The notes: generated by a model not told the origin, from the sequence alone. A DNA stretch of 64,000 nt from Deltaproteobacteria bacterium (GCA_020852955.1 JADYZW010000047.1:88436-152435); one strand, 5' to 3'. Numbered from the stretch's first letter, positions 52,627 to 61,154 are shown. Program-made: numbers and translations.

Positions 52627-53838
52627 CTACGCCGCCGTCCGCGGCAGGCTGACCGTGAACTCGGACCCGCGCCCCACCTCGCTCGCGGCGGTGACGGTCC
52701 CCCCGTGCGCCTCGACGATCGCCTTCGAAAGGTAGAGGCCGAGCCCGGTCCCCGGGATCGCGCGATCGCGGTGGAAGCGCCCGTACTTGGTGAAGAGCCG
52801 CTCCAGGTCCGCCGCGGCCACGCCGTAGCCGGTATCCCGCACCCGCAAGCGCACCGCCGCCGGCGTGCTCTCGATCTCGACCTCGATCCGGCCGCCGGCC
52901 GGCGTGTACTTGAGGGCGTTGCCGACGAGATTCGTGACGACCCGTCCGAGCTGGCGGCGATCGCCGCGCACGACGCCCGAGCCCCCCTCGTGGACCAGCG
53001 TGATGTTCTTCTCGGACGCCGTCGGCCGATGGCGGCCGACGATCTCGCCGGCGAGCGCGCCGAAATCGAGGCGATCGCGGGCGATGCCGGCGATCCCTCG
53101 GTCGATCGCGGCCATGTGCAGGTGATTGGTCGCGAGGTCGGCGACGGCCTTCAGCGACTCGGTCACCGAGCTCGCGAGGCCGAGCATCTCGGGGGAGCAC
53201 CCCTCGTGCTTCAGGCGGTCGGCGAGCATCTCCATGTAGCCGAGCGCGACGTGGACGGGATTGTTGATGTCGTGGCGCAGGGTCGCGAGGAACTCCTCGC
53301 GCGCCTCGTTGCGCGCCGCATCGAGCGCGAGCGCCGCCGACGTCGCGACCAGCGCGAGCACGCGCCGATGGTCTTCGAGCGCGGCCGCGTCGCCGCGCGT
53401 GTGCACCAGCAGCACGCCGATCGCGTTGCCGCGCACCGGCAACGGCGCGACGATCAAGGCCGCGCCGGAGGGCGGCTCCGGCATCCACGGCAGCGGCGGA
53501 ACGTCGCGGATCACGATCGGATCGGTTCCGGCGAGCGCGGTCGCGAACGGCTCGCGATCGACGCGCATCTCGGCGGTCGGCTCGACGTCGAAGCTCGCCG
53601 GCACGACCGTCTGCACGGTGCAGATGCGCCGAGGGGCGTCCACCGCGACGAACGCGGCCGCGTCGGCGTAGCGCTCCTCCCACACCAGCTCGACGAGGGC
53701 GCGGCACGCGGACGCGAAATCGGGAACGTGTGCGAGCCGCTCGTTCACGGCGCCGAGGAACGACATCTCCTCGATGCGCTGGAGGAGCGCGCGCTCGGTG
53801 TTCAGGGCCGCGGCGCCGCGGTCATTCGAAGCTGGCAT
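52627..53838 (-). CDS. GAF-domain sensor histidine kinase
   Basis: A 403-residue soluble kinase. A GAF-like domain occupies about 20-175 (VLLVHTRGDAAALEDHRRVLALVAT at its end). The phosphohistidine is in ATLRHDINNPVHVALGYMEML, an H-box with Asp after His, and the HATPase_c has NLVGNALKYTPAGG, RDTGYGVAAADLERL and GTGLGLYLSKAIVEAHGG. It overlaps the HDOD gene by 17 bases, so the two are cotranscribed. No response regulator is adjacent. The signal is unknown. Confidence 0.88.
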   Translation of the reverse strand: MPASNDRGAAALNTERALLQRIEEMSFLGAVNERLAHVPDFASACRALVELVWEERYADAAAFVAVDAPRRICTVQTVVPASFDVEPTAEMRVDREPFATALAGTDPIVIRDVPPLPWMPEPPSGAALIVAPLPVRGNAIGVLLVHTRGDAAALEDHRRVLALVATSAALALDAARNEAREEFLATLRHDINNPVHVALGYMEMLADRLKHEGCSPEMLGLASSVTESLKAVADLATNHLHMAAIDRGIAGIARDRLDFGALAGEIVGRHRPTASEKNITLVHEGGSGVVRGDRRQLGRVVTNLVGNALKYTPAGGRIEVEIESTPAAVRLRVRDTGYGVAAADLERLFTKYGRFHRDRAIPGTGLGLYLSKAIVEAHGGTVTAASEVGRGSEFTVSLPRTAA

Positions 53839-54676
53839 AGTTGAGCGCGTGGTCGAGATCGGCGTCGAACTGCTCGAGGACGGCGTCGAGGGCCTCGGGC
53901 CCGAGCGCGAGGCGGTCCCACGCGGCCGGATCGATCGGCGCGAGCCGGCGATCGCCGCCCGACCCGTAGCCGAGCGCGCGCACCAGCGCGTTCGCGACGT
54001 GGACGATCGCGGTCTCGTCGCGCGCCGCGCGCGCCCGCGACGGCGCGTGGTGCCAGGTGATCGGCTCGGCGAGACACGTCGGGAAGCGCCACTTGTCGAC
54101 GAGCCAGCCCGCGATCTCGCCGTGATCCGTCCCGAGCTCCTCGCGCTCCACCTCGAGGAACGAGCGCTTCGTCCGCGCCGCCGCGTCGACGATGTGGACG
54201 AAGGCGTCCGGCAGCTGTTTGTAGAGCACGACCTTGCCGAGGTCGTGCAGCAGCCCCGCCGCGGTCGCCTCCTCGGGGGTCGCGCGTCCGGTCACCTTGG
54301 CGATCGCGCCCGCGGCGACGGCGCATCCGAGCGAGTGCTCCCAGAACCCCGGCAGTCCGGAGAGCGCGCGCATGTCGAGCACGCTCGTCGACAGGATGAC
54401 GCTGCGGGTGACGGCGGTGCCCAGCATCACGAGCGCCTGGCCCACCTGGCTGACCGAGCCCTGCGCGTTGTAGAAGGCCGAGTTCGCGAGCCGCAGCATC
54501 TGCGACGTCAGCGACTGGTCGACCTCGATGAGCTCCGCCACGCTCGCCAAGTTGATCTCCGGGTCTTCGAGCGCGATGACCACGCGCTCGAGGAGCTTCG
54601 GCAGGGTCGGGAGCGCCCGCAGGCGGCTCACCTCCCAGCGGAACTTCTCCTTCGACGTCGGCGCCGGCGCGTTCAC
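53822..54676 (-). CDS. HDOD-domain protein
   Basis: A 284-residue protein with an HDOD domain (LRALPTLPKLLERVVIALEDPEINLASVAELIEVDQSLTSQMLRLANSAFYNAQGSVSQVGQALVMLG, AGLLHDLGKVVLYKQLPD). HDOD resembles HD phosphohydrolases but usually lacks full metal coordination; here HDLGK is retained. It is often a signalling scaffold. It is coupled to the small gene at 54673-55029 (ATGA overlap) and to the kinase at 52627-53838. Confidence 0.88.
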   Translation of the reverse strand: MNAPAPTSKEKFRWEVSRLRALPTLPKLLERVVIALEDPEINLASVAELIEVDQSLTSQMLRLANSAFYNAQGSVSQVGQALVMLGTAVTRSVILSTSVLDMRALSGLPGFWEHSLGCAVAAGAIAKVTGRATPEEATAAGLLHDLGKVVLYKQLPDAFVHIVDAAARTKRSFLEVEREELGTDHGEIAGWLVDKWRFPTCLAEPITWHHAPSRARAARDETAIVHVANALVRALGYGSGGDRRLAPIDPAAWDRLALGPEALDAVLEQFDADLDHALNYASFE

Positions 54677-55029
54677 GCTTCGCGCCCCTCCGCGACGGCC
54701 GCGCCGCGTGCGAAGGTCGCCGCGCGGCGCTCCAGGTGGCGGTCGATCGCGGCCCGGATGTCGACGAGCGGAGGGGTGGGAGGCTCCGCCGCGAAGCGCG
54801 CCGCGAGCGCCGACCGCTCCTCGTCGAGCGTCCGCACCCGCTCCCAGGACGCCTCCGCGCCGGCGCCATCCACCACGACGCTCTGGAGCGCCATCTGCCG
54901 CAGCACTCGCACCACGCCGGGCGAGAGGACCGTGCCGACGCCCGCGACCAGCCGCCCGCTCGCGTCGGTGATCGGTCGGGCGAGCCGCATCTGCGGCTTG
55001 GCGTACTGCAGATGGATCCGAACCCCCAT
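54673..55029 (-). CDS. Small protein with an HD-GYP/HDOD-associated N-terminal motif
   Basis: A 118-residue protein. The segment MGVRIHLQYAKPQMRLARPITDASGRLVAGVGTVLSPGVVRVLRQM, followed by SVVVDG, resembles the beta-rich lead found before HD-GYP and HDOD domains (pattern M-x-L-A-x-P-I-x-D). The rest is a charged helix. Here it is encoded as a separate gene before the HDOD gene, overlapping by 4 bases. It may be a split partner of that protein. An 8-bp inverted repeat lies 12 nt upstream of its start. Confidence 0.6.
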   Translation of the reverse strand: MGVRIHLQYAKPQMRLARPITDASGRLVAGVGTVLSPGVVRVLRQMALQSVVVDGAGAEASWERVRTLDEERSALAARFAAEPPTPPLVDIRAAIDRHLERRAATFARGAAVAEGREA

Positions 55030-55041
55030 GCGTCGCTCGCG

Positions 55042-55066
55042 GCTACGTCGCTTCGCATGACGTAGC
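55042..55066. other. 8-bp inverted repeat upstream of the HDOD operon
   Basis: GCTACGTC (55042-55049) and GACGTAGC (55059-55066) are separated by nine bases and lie 12 nt before the ATG at 55029. An operator is possible; no clear promoter was identified. Confidence 0.35.
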
Positions 55067-55224
55067 GCACACCTCCCCGGCAGGTTGCCCCCCGGGGGTT
55101 CGTTCGGCCGTCTCGCGGTGAAACTTGAGCGTGTCGGGCACGGCGCCGGCCGCGCGCGACTCGCCCCCGCGCCCGGACCGCACCGCCCCGCGCCGGCGCG
55201 GCGGCCTCGCCGCGCCGGGACGCC

Positions 55225-56364
55225 CTACTGCCCGGGCGCGGCCGTCCCGCCGGGCTTGAAGCGGAAGACGTGATACGGCGCATGCGCGGCCTGGTGGCCC
55301 GGAGGGACGAACAGGACGTGCTGCAGCGCGCTGCAGGTCACGTAGAGCCAGCCGTCGGGGCCGAAGCTCAGGCCGTCGGGCCAGCGGAGCTTCGGGTCCT
55401 CGACCAGCGTCGTGAGGGTGCGGTCGGGGCCGAGCCGCAACACCGCGGAGTGCTCCGGGTCGGTGAGGTAGACGTTGCCGGCGTCGTCGCTGCTGAGCCC
55501 GTCGCTGATGGTCTTCGGGCCGTAGTCCTCGACCTTGGCGGCGAGGGCGTCGGCCGGGAGCACCGGGTCGTCGAGCGCGGCGGTCGCGATGCGGAACATG
55601 CGATCGCCGTTCACGGGCGCGTAGTAGAGCCCCTGCCCCGCGCGATCGAGTGCGATCGAGTCGACGCCGATCCGCAGCGTGTAGACGCCGAGGACGACCA
55701 TGTCGCGCCCCGCGGCGTTCAGCACGTAGTCCTTCGGCAGCACCGACGGGTGACGGTCGAGGAGACGTCGGCTCGTCCGCCGCTCGACGTCGTACACGAC
55801 GAGCGCCGGCGTCTGCGCGATCGGGCTCGACTCGGCGATGTAGATGCGTTTCCCGTCCGGCGAGACCGCGAAGTCGTTCAGCATCGAGAGGAAGCCGGCG
55901 ACGTCCTTCGGGAAGTCGTACTGGTGCACGACCCGGCGGGTGTCGACGTCGAACGCCAGGAGGCGCGGCTGGCCCCGCCCGTACCCGGCGTGGTCGAGTA
56001 CCCAGAGCCTCCCCTGACGGTCGATCCGCATCGAGAGCGGCGTCACGAAGTGGCGCGGACTTTCCGGCCTCTGGAACGCTTCGTCCGGAAACGGCGCCGG
56101 TGTCCCGTCCACGAGCTCCGCCACCTTGACGGGCGGCTTCCCGTCGGGGTGCAGCGTGACGAACACGCGTCCGCTCGCGGACACCGCGATGTTGCCGGGC
56201 GGGAAGTCGAGCGCCGCCACCTGCTCGATCGCGCTCGCCGGGACGATCGGCGCGCTGGTGCGGTCCTCCAGGCGCGCGCCGCCCCCGAAGATGAGGCGGA
56301 CGCCGAGCAGGAAGACGGCGAGCGCCACGACGAGTCCGACGAGCAGGCGAACGAGCACGCGCAT
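55225..56364 (-). CDS. Major royal jelly/yellow-like beta-propeller protein
   Basis: A 379-residue secreted or membrane-anchored protein with an N-terminal hydrophobic segment (about 3-26). The body is a six-bladed beta-propeller of the MRJP/yellow type (SMRIDRQGRLWVLDHAGYGRGQPRLLAFDVDTRRVV, FLSMLNDFAVSPDGKRIYIAESSP, RMFRIATAALDDP, DGLSSDDAGNVYLTDPEHSAVLRLG, WPDGLSFGPDGWLYVTCSALQHVLFV). Bacterial members are common but their activity is unknown. The ATG follows a promoter by 6 nt. The next gene upstream is unrelated in sequence but is also a propeller. Confidence 0.82.
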   Translation of the reverse strand: MRVLVRLLVGLVVALAVFLLGVRLIFGGGARLEDRTSAPIVPASAIEQVAALDFPPGNIAVSASGRVFVTLHPDGKPPVKVAELVDGTPAPFPDEAFQRPESPRHFVTPLSMRIDRQGRLWVLDHAGYGRGQPRLLAFDVDTRRVVHQYDFPKDVAGFLSMLNDFAVSPDGKRIYIAESSPIAQTPALVVYDVERRTSRRLLDRHPSVLPKDYVLNAAGRDMVVLGVYTLRIGVDSIALDRAGQGLYYAPVNGDRMFRIATAALDDPVLPADALAAKVEDYGPKTISDGLSSDDAGNVYLTDPEHSAVLRLGPDRTLTTLVEDPKLRWPDGLSFGPDGWLYVTCSALQHVLFVPPGHQAAHAPYHVFRFKPGGTAAPGQ

Positions 56365-56370
56365 GCGCGC

Positions 56371-56399
56371 CGTCTAGCGAACGACCTCCGTGCCCGCAA
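56371..56399 (-). promoter_or_regulatory. Leaderless promoter of the MRJP-like gene
   Basis: On the minus strand TTGCGG (56394-56399) and TAGACG (56371-56376) are 17 bases apart, with only 6 nt between the -10 box and the ATG at 56364. Confidence 0.45.
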
Positions 56400-56445
56400 C
56401 GTCGGCCTGCCGCGTGCCGCGAGCGGAGGCGGACGCGGACGCGGG

Positions 56446-57822
56446 CTACCGCGGATCGATGCGGTACACCGCGCCCGCGAGATCGACCAGGTAGAGCTCG
56501 CCGTCGAGGTCCTCGCCGAACGACGCCAGCGCCTGGACGGTCGCGCTCGACGCGAGCGCGTCCGTGAGCTCGACCTGGCTCACCGCCGCGCGGCCGTTCC
56601 ACACGAACGACCGGACCCGGCCGGTGCAGAGGTCGCCGTGGAGGTAGCGGCCGGCGAGCGCCGGGATCGCGGCGCCGCGGTAGACGTAGCCGCCGATCAC
56701 CGAGCAGTCCTCGGTCTCGGCGCCGCTGGCGTGCGGATAGGCGAGCGCCGGAAACGTGATGCCGCTCGTGTCACAGGCGTCGCGCGGCTCGAAGCACGCC
56801 AAGCCTTCGGTGACGTCCCAGCCGTAATTGCGGCCGCCCCGGCCGCGCGGCTCGACGTCGACCTCCTCGAAGTCGCCCTGTCCGACGTCGCCGATATAGA
56901 GGTCGCCGGTCAGGCGGTCGAAGCTGAAGCGGAACGGATTGCGGAGGCCGTAGTCCCAGACGTCGGGATCGGCGCCCGCGAGATTGCCGGGCGGCGGCGC
57001 GTCCGACTCGACGTCGAGGCGGAGCATCTTCCCGAGCTTGCTCCCGAGGTTCTGCGCGTTCCCCTCGGGATCGCCGCCCCCGCCGCCGTCGCCGAGCCCG
57101 GCGTAGAGGTAGCCGTCGGCCCCGAACGCGATCATGCCGCCGTTGTGATTGGACGCGAACCGATGCTCGATCGTGCGGAGCACGCGGCGCGCGCTCGGCT
57201 CGGCGGCGCTGAGATCGCTGCCGCGGCGCGCGTACTCCGCGACCACGACGTCGCCGCGGACGTCCGTGTAGTAGATGAAGAAGCGCCCGTTCGCGGCATA
57301 GCCCGGGTGGAACGCGAGGCCGAGAAGGCCCTGCTCGCCGCCCGTGCTGGTGAGCGCGGTGACGTCGAGGAACGGACGATCGAGCAGCGATCCGTTCTCG
57401 ACGATGCGCACGCGTCCCGGCTTCTCGACGACGTAGAGCCGCCCCGGATCGCCGGGAGCGCCGAGCGCCAGCAACGGGCCGTCGAGACCGGTCACGACCG
57501 GCGTGAGCCGGAGCGCCGGCGCGATCGGGCACGCCGTGAACGCGGGCAGCCCGGCCGCGAGCCGCAGGGCGTTCACGCCGTCGCTCACGCTCACGGCGCC
57601 GTTGCCGTCGAGGTCGCAGAGCGCCGGCTCGCAGCGCCCGTCGAGCCCCGCGGCCACCTGCAAGGCGCGTACGCCGTCGGTGACGGTGACGGCGCCGCTC
57701 CGGTCGGCATCGCCGCAGACCTGCGCGGCCGCGGGCTTCGCGCCTGCGGCGACGGCCGCAGCGAGCACCATGGCGCACGCGGTCCTCCCGACCCGGCGCG
57801 CGCGAAACGATGCTGCCAGCAT
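56446..57822 (-). CDS. Secreted PQQ-type glucose/sorbosone dehydrogenase with dockerin-like repeats
   Basis: A 458-residue secreted protein. After a signal peptide ending AAAQ come two dockerin-type EF-hand-like repeats, CGDADRSGAVTVTDGVRALQ and LCDLDGNGAVSVSDGVNALR, each ending VAAGL or LAAGL. The remainder is a soluble PQQ glucose dehydrogenase/sorbosone dehydrogenase propeller (GLLGLAFHPGYAANGRFFIYYTD, ASNHNGGMIAFGADGYLYAGLGDGGGGGDP, LRNPFRFSFDRLTGDLYIGDVGQGDFEEV, GGYVYRG). No cohesin or scaffoldin is in the window. GAGGAGGAGG lies about 8 nt before the ATG at 57822, so the longer frame to 58095 is rejected. Confidence 0.87.
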   Translation of the reverse strand: MLAASFRARRVGRTACAMVLAAAVAAGAKPAAAQVCGDADRSGAVTVTDGVRALQVAAGLDGRCEPALCDLDGNGAVSVSDGVNALRLAAGLPAFTACPIAPALRLTPVVTGLDGPLLALGAPGDPGRLYVVEKPGRVRIVENGSLLDRPFLDVTALTSTGGEQGLLGLAFHPGYAANGRFFIYYTDVRGDVVVAEYARRGSDLSAAEPSARRVLRTIEHRFASNHNGGMIAFGADGYLYAGLGDGGGGGDPEGNAQNLGSKLGKMLRLDVESDAPPPGNLAGADPDVWDYGLRNPFRFSFDRLTGDLYIGDVGQGDFEEVDVEPRGRGGRNYGWDVTEGLACFEPRDACDTSGITFPALAYPHASGAETEDCSVIGGYVYRGAAIPALAGRYLHGDLCTGRVRSFVWNGRAAVSQVELTDALASSATVQALASFGEDLDGELYLVDLAGAVYRIDPR

Positions 57823-57985
57823 GAACGTCCTCCTCCTCGCGTACGACGGCGGGATCGGCGTGCGTACGCGCACCACCGCCGATCGGATGCGCGCGGCGCC
57901 ATCATGCCCGGCGCGCGCGGCGGAGCAAGCCGCCCGCCGCGCGCCGGAACGCGGCGGCGGGACTCCCGGGATCTCCGCCGCCGTC

Positions 57986-58014
57986 TTGCCACGACCGCGC
58001 CGCCCGACTACGGT
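57986..58014 (+). promoter_or_regulatory. Promoter of the beta-hydroxyacid dehydrogenase gene
   Basis: TTGCCA (57986-57991) and TACGGT (58009-58014) are 17 bases apart. The ATG at 58040 follows with GGAGGG about 8 nt before it. Confidence 0.45.
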
Positions 58015-58039
58015 CCCGTCCTCTCCGGAGGGTTCGATC

Positions 58040-58942
58040 ATGCCGCCGCTCCCCGTCGACGTGCCGCGCCTCGGCTGGATCGGGACCGGGATCATGGGGG
58101 CGCCGATGTGCGGGCATCTCCTGGCCGCCGGCTACCCCACGACCGTCTTCACCCGCACCCGCGCCCGCGCCGAGCCGCTCCTCGCGCGCGGCGCCGCCTG
58201 GGCCGACGGACCGGCGGCGATCGCCGCCGCCGCCGACGTGATCGTCACGATGGTCGGATATCCCGCGGACGTGCGCGAGGTCGTGCTCGGTCCCGCCGGC
58301 GTGCTCGCGGCCGCGGCGCCGGGCGCCATCCTCGTCGACATGTCCACGAGCGAGCCGGCGCTCGCGCGCGAGATCGACGCCGCGGCGCGGGCGCGCGGCG
58401 TTGCGGCGCTCGACGCGCCGGTCTCGGGCGGCGACGTCGGCGCGCGCGAGGCCCGCCTCTCGATCATGGTCGGCGGTGACGCGGCGACGTTCGGGCGCGT
58501 GCGGCCGCTCTTCGAGCGCCTGGGGAGAACGATCGTACTGCAGGGTCCCGCCGGATCGGGTCAGCACACGAAGATGGTGAACCAGATCCTCGTCGCGACC
58601 GGCATGATCGGCGTCTGCGAGGCGCTGCTCTACGCGCGGAGATCCGGCCTCGACGTCGCGACCGTCCTCGCGTCGGTCGCGGGCGGCGCCGCGGGCTCGT
58701 GGTCGCTCACCAACTACGTCCCGCGCGTCGAGCGCGGCGACCTCGAGCCGGGGTTCATGATCGAGCACTTCGTGAAGGACATGGCGATCGCCCTCGGGGA
58801 GTCGCGGCGCATGGGGCTCGCCCTGCCGGGACTGGAGCTGGCCGAGCGGCTGTACGCCGGCCTCGTCGCCGCGGGGCACGGACGCAAGGGCATTCAGGCG
58901 CTCCTCCTCGCCCTCGACCGCTCGGACCCCGTCGGGGCTTGA
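58040..58942 (+). CDS. 3-hydroxyisobutyrate dehydrogenase-like NAD(P) oxidoreductase
   Basis: A 300-residue beta-hydroxyacid dehydrogenase. The Rossmann motif is GWIGTGIMGAPMCGHLL, the conserved substrate loop is DAPVSGGDVGAREARLSIMVGG, and the catalytic lysine is in GSGQHTKMVNQILVA, with the C-terminal FMIEHFVKDMAIAL. The family includes 3-hydroxyisobutyrate, tartronate semialdehyde and 6-phosphogluconate dehydrogenase-like enzymes, so the substrate cannot be given. GGAGGG supports the start. The stop overlaps the -35 box of the next gene. Confidence 0.88.
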   Translation: MPPLPVDVPRLGWIGTGIMGAPMCGHLLAAGYPTTVFTRTRARAEPLLARGAAWADGPAAIAAAADVIVTMVGYPADVREVVLGPAGVLAAAAPGAILVDMSTSEPALAREIDAAARARGVAALDAPVSGGDVGAREARLSIMVGGDAATFGRVRPLFERLGRTIVLQGPAGSGQHTKMVNQILVATGMIGVCEALLYARRSGLDVATVLASVAGGAAGSWSLTNYVPRVERGDLEPGFMIEHFVKDMAIALGESRRMGLALPGLELAERLYAGLVAAGHGRKGIQALLLALDRSDPVGA

Positions 58943-58968
58943 AGCCGCGCGCGGCTTCGCGCTACAGG
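58939..58968 (+). promoter_or_regulatory. Leaderless promoter of the 58977 gene
   Basis: TTGAAG (58939-58944) and TACAGG (58963-58968) are 18 bases apart, with 8 nt to the GTG. The TGA stop of the upstream gene lies within the -35 hexamer, as at 37661. Confidence 0.42.
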
Positions 58969-58976
58969 CACCCGGC

Positions 58977-59681
58977 GTGCGTGGAGGTTCCCGGGTCGGC
59001 GTGGTCGTCGGCGTCGCATTGGTCCTCGTGCTCGGGATCGCGTGGCTCCTCCGCCGCGTGAACGCCGAGCGGGCGCGCGACCGCGCCGTCGCGACCGCCG
59101 CGGCGCCGACGGCGGACGCGCCGGCAGAGCCGAATGCGCGCCGCACGCCCCACTGGCAGCCGGACCCGCACGACCCCGAGCCCGCCGAGGATCTGGCGTA
59201 CAAGGCCGATCCCCTGTCGCCGATGATGGACCCCGCCGACGAGTGGGCCCGGATCGACTTCGACGAGATGCGGCGCGCGCTCCCCGACAATCTCTACTGG
59301 AAGATGGCGTTCCCGACCAAGGACCAGGCGTTGATCGACGAGCGCGCCCGCATCCGCGAGCGGTGGAACGTCGAGTACGGGAAGGTGATCTCCAACACCG
59401 CGACCGGCGAGGAGATCGACGACTTCTACGGCGAGCAGCAGCGGATCTCCGAGGACTACCTCGAGTGGCTCGTCTACCTCGCCGACCACTACGGGAACCT
59501 GGTGCCGCGCTCCGCGATCGGCGGCCTGAAGCTGGCCGGCGAGATGCACCTCGCGCGCCTCGAGGAGATCCCGCGCAAGATGGCCGAGGCGAAGGAGCGC
59601 AGCGCCGCGCACGCCAGAGCGCGCCAGGCGTGGCTCGAGGAGCAGCGTCGGTTCGCGTCGCCCGCGCCTCCTCCGCCGTGA
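58977..59681 (+). CDS. Membrane-anchored protein of unknown function
   Basis: A 234-residue protein. An N-terminal membrane helix (VGVVVGVALVLVLGIAWLL) is followed by an Ala/Pro-rich linker and then a helical domain: DNLYWKMAFPTKDQALIDERARIRERWNVEYGKVISNTATGEEIDDFYGEQQRISEDYLEWLVYLADHYG, then LKLAGEMHLARLEEIPRKMAEAKERS. Related proteins in deltaproteobacterial genomes are known only as hypotheticals to my memory. The helical part is probably periplasmic. The start is a GTG 8 nt after a promoter. Function unknown. Confidence 0.65.
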   Translation: MRGGSRVGVVVGVALVLVLGIAWLLRRVNAERARDRAVATAAAPTADAPAEPNARRTPHWQPDPHDPEPAEDLAYKADPLSPMMDPADEWARIDFDEMRRALPDNLYWKMAFPTKDQALIDERARIRERWNVEYGKVISNTATGEEIDDFYGEQQRISEDYLEWLVYLADHYGNLVPRSAIGGLKLAGEMHLARLEEIPRKMAEAKERSAAHARARQAWLEEQRRFASPAPPPP

Positions 59682-59840
59682 CCACGGCGCGCGCTGACGC
59701 ACGGCGGCGCGAGATCGTTTGCCCTTTCGCGACAATTTTCTTGCTCTGGACGACCGCGTCGTGCTAGCCCGCGATCCCGACGTCCCTTCCGACGAGGCAT
59801 GGCGCCTCGTCCCGTACATCCGAAAGGAGGCTGCGACGAA

Positions 59841-61154
59841 ATGAGAGCTCGTACCCTGCTACTGGTCCTTGCGGCTTTGGCGGCGCTCGCGCTGCCGAGC
59901 ACGTCGCGCGCGATCGGCATCGAAGATGTCGTCGACGGCGGCAACACCTACCCCTGGGTCCTCGTCGAGCTGCCCGGCACCGTGTGCAGCAACGGCTCGC
60001 AGTATCGCTTCTGGTATTACGATTCGCCGACCTCCAACAACATGGCCATCTCGTACGAGGGCGGTGGCGCGTGCTGGGACTACCCGAGCTGCAGCGGGCA
60101 GACCGGCATCCTCGGCGCCGCCAACCCGAACGGCATCCCGACCGACTACATCACCCAGATGAAGGCGAAGTTCGTCTCGCCGATCATCAACGGCGCCGAC
60201 CCGGGCATCCCGCTCTTCCGCTCGAAGACGAACCTCGTCACCAGTGGCTGGGACATGGTCTACATGCCGTACTGCACGGGCGACGTGCACGTCGGGAACC
60301 GCGTGGTCACCTATACCGATCCGACCGGCCAGAACCCTCCGCTCACGTTCCGCCACAACGGCTACAACAACTCCGTGGCCGCGCTGAACTTCCTGCACAC
60401 GCGCTTCCCCTCGATCGGGAAGCTCGTCGTGACGGGCTTCAGCGCCGGGGGCGTCGCGACCAATACCATCTTCTACCAGGCGCGCCGCACGCTGCTCCCG
60501 ACCAACAAGGCGTACCTGCTGAACGACTCGGGCCCGGTCTTCCCCGCGCCGACGGCGAGCTACAACTCGAAGCTGCTCCACCAGACCATCACCACCTCGT
60601 GGAACATGGCGTCGCTCTTCAGCCAGCTGCCCGCGCCGTTCAACCCGAACGACTACGGCACCATCAACCAGATGGTCGCGCAGCAGTTCCCGAACGACCG
60701 CATGGCGTACACCGGCTACTCGAGCGACTACAACTTCTCGCGCTTCTCGTACGAACGCTTCTACCCGGGCATCACCCAGGCCGGCATCCTCCAGAAGTGG
60801 CGCCAGGACCAGACGAACCTGATCAACCAGATCAAGAACTACTCGAACTGGAGCTACCACGTGCCGTGGCACCGCCCGATCAACGACAGCCACTGCGTGT
60901 CGATCATCACCTTCATCGGCAGCCACGCCTGTCCGAGCGTCCGCAAGAAGAAGTGGTACGAGTTCTTCGAGTGGCCGCAGACGCAATCGTGGAAGTGCCC
61001 GAGCGGCTTCCGGCCCTTCGAAACCTTCCTCTCGAACTGGATCGGCAGCAACCTCCAGCAGCGCATCGTCGAGCCGGAGAACTACTACAACAACGAGGAT
61101 CCCGGGATGCAGATCATCGGTCCGGCGATCAACGACGCACTCGCGGGCGCCTGA
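59841..61154 (+). CDS. Pectinacetylesterase/NOTUM-family secreted hydrolase
   Basis: A 437-residue secreted alpha/beta hydrolase. The signal peptide ends STSRA. The body matches the pectinacetylesterase/NOTUM family: ISYEGGGACWDYPSC (oxyanion region), WDMVYMPYCTGDVHVGNR, the nucleophile elbow VVTGFSAGGVATN, and a likely catalytic His in NDSHCVSI. Bacterial members may remove acetyl or fatty acyl groups. The composition is rich in Asn and Tyr, with many AAC codons, and differs from its neighbours. AAGGAGG (59823-59829) precedes the ATG. A strong terminator follows 21 nt after the stop. Confidence 0.87.
   Translation: MRARTLLLVLAALAALALPSTSRAIGIEDVVDGGNTYPWVLVELPGTVCSNGSQYRFWYYDSPTSNNMAISYEGGGACWDYPSCSGQTGILGAANPNGIPTDYITQMKAKFVSPIINGADPGIPLFRSKTNLVTSGWDMVYMPYCTGDVHVGNRVVTYTDPTGQNPPLTFRHNGYNNSVAALNFLHTRFPSIGKLVVTGFSAGGVATNTIFYQARRTLLPTNKAYLLNDSGPVFPAPTASYNSKLLHQTITTSWNMASLFSQLPAPFNPNDYGTINQMVAQQFPNDRMAYTGYSSDYNFSRFSYERFYPGITQAGILQKWRQDQTNLINQIKNYSNWSYHVPWHRPINDSHCVSIITFIGSHACPSVRKKKWYEFFEWPQTQSWKCPSGFRPFETFLSNWIGSNLQQRIVEPENYYNNEDPGMQIIGPAINDALAGA

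Noticed and set aside
55270..58479. 1069-codon plus-strand frame opposite the two propeller genes
   Set aside because: Shadow of the MRJP-like and PQQ-dehydrogenase genes, which both show full family signatures.
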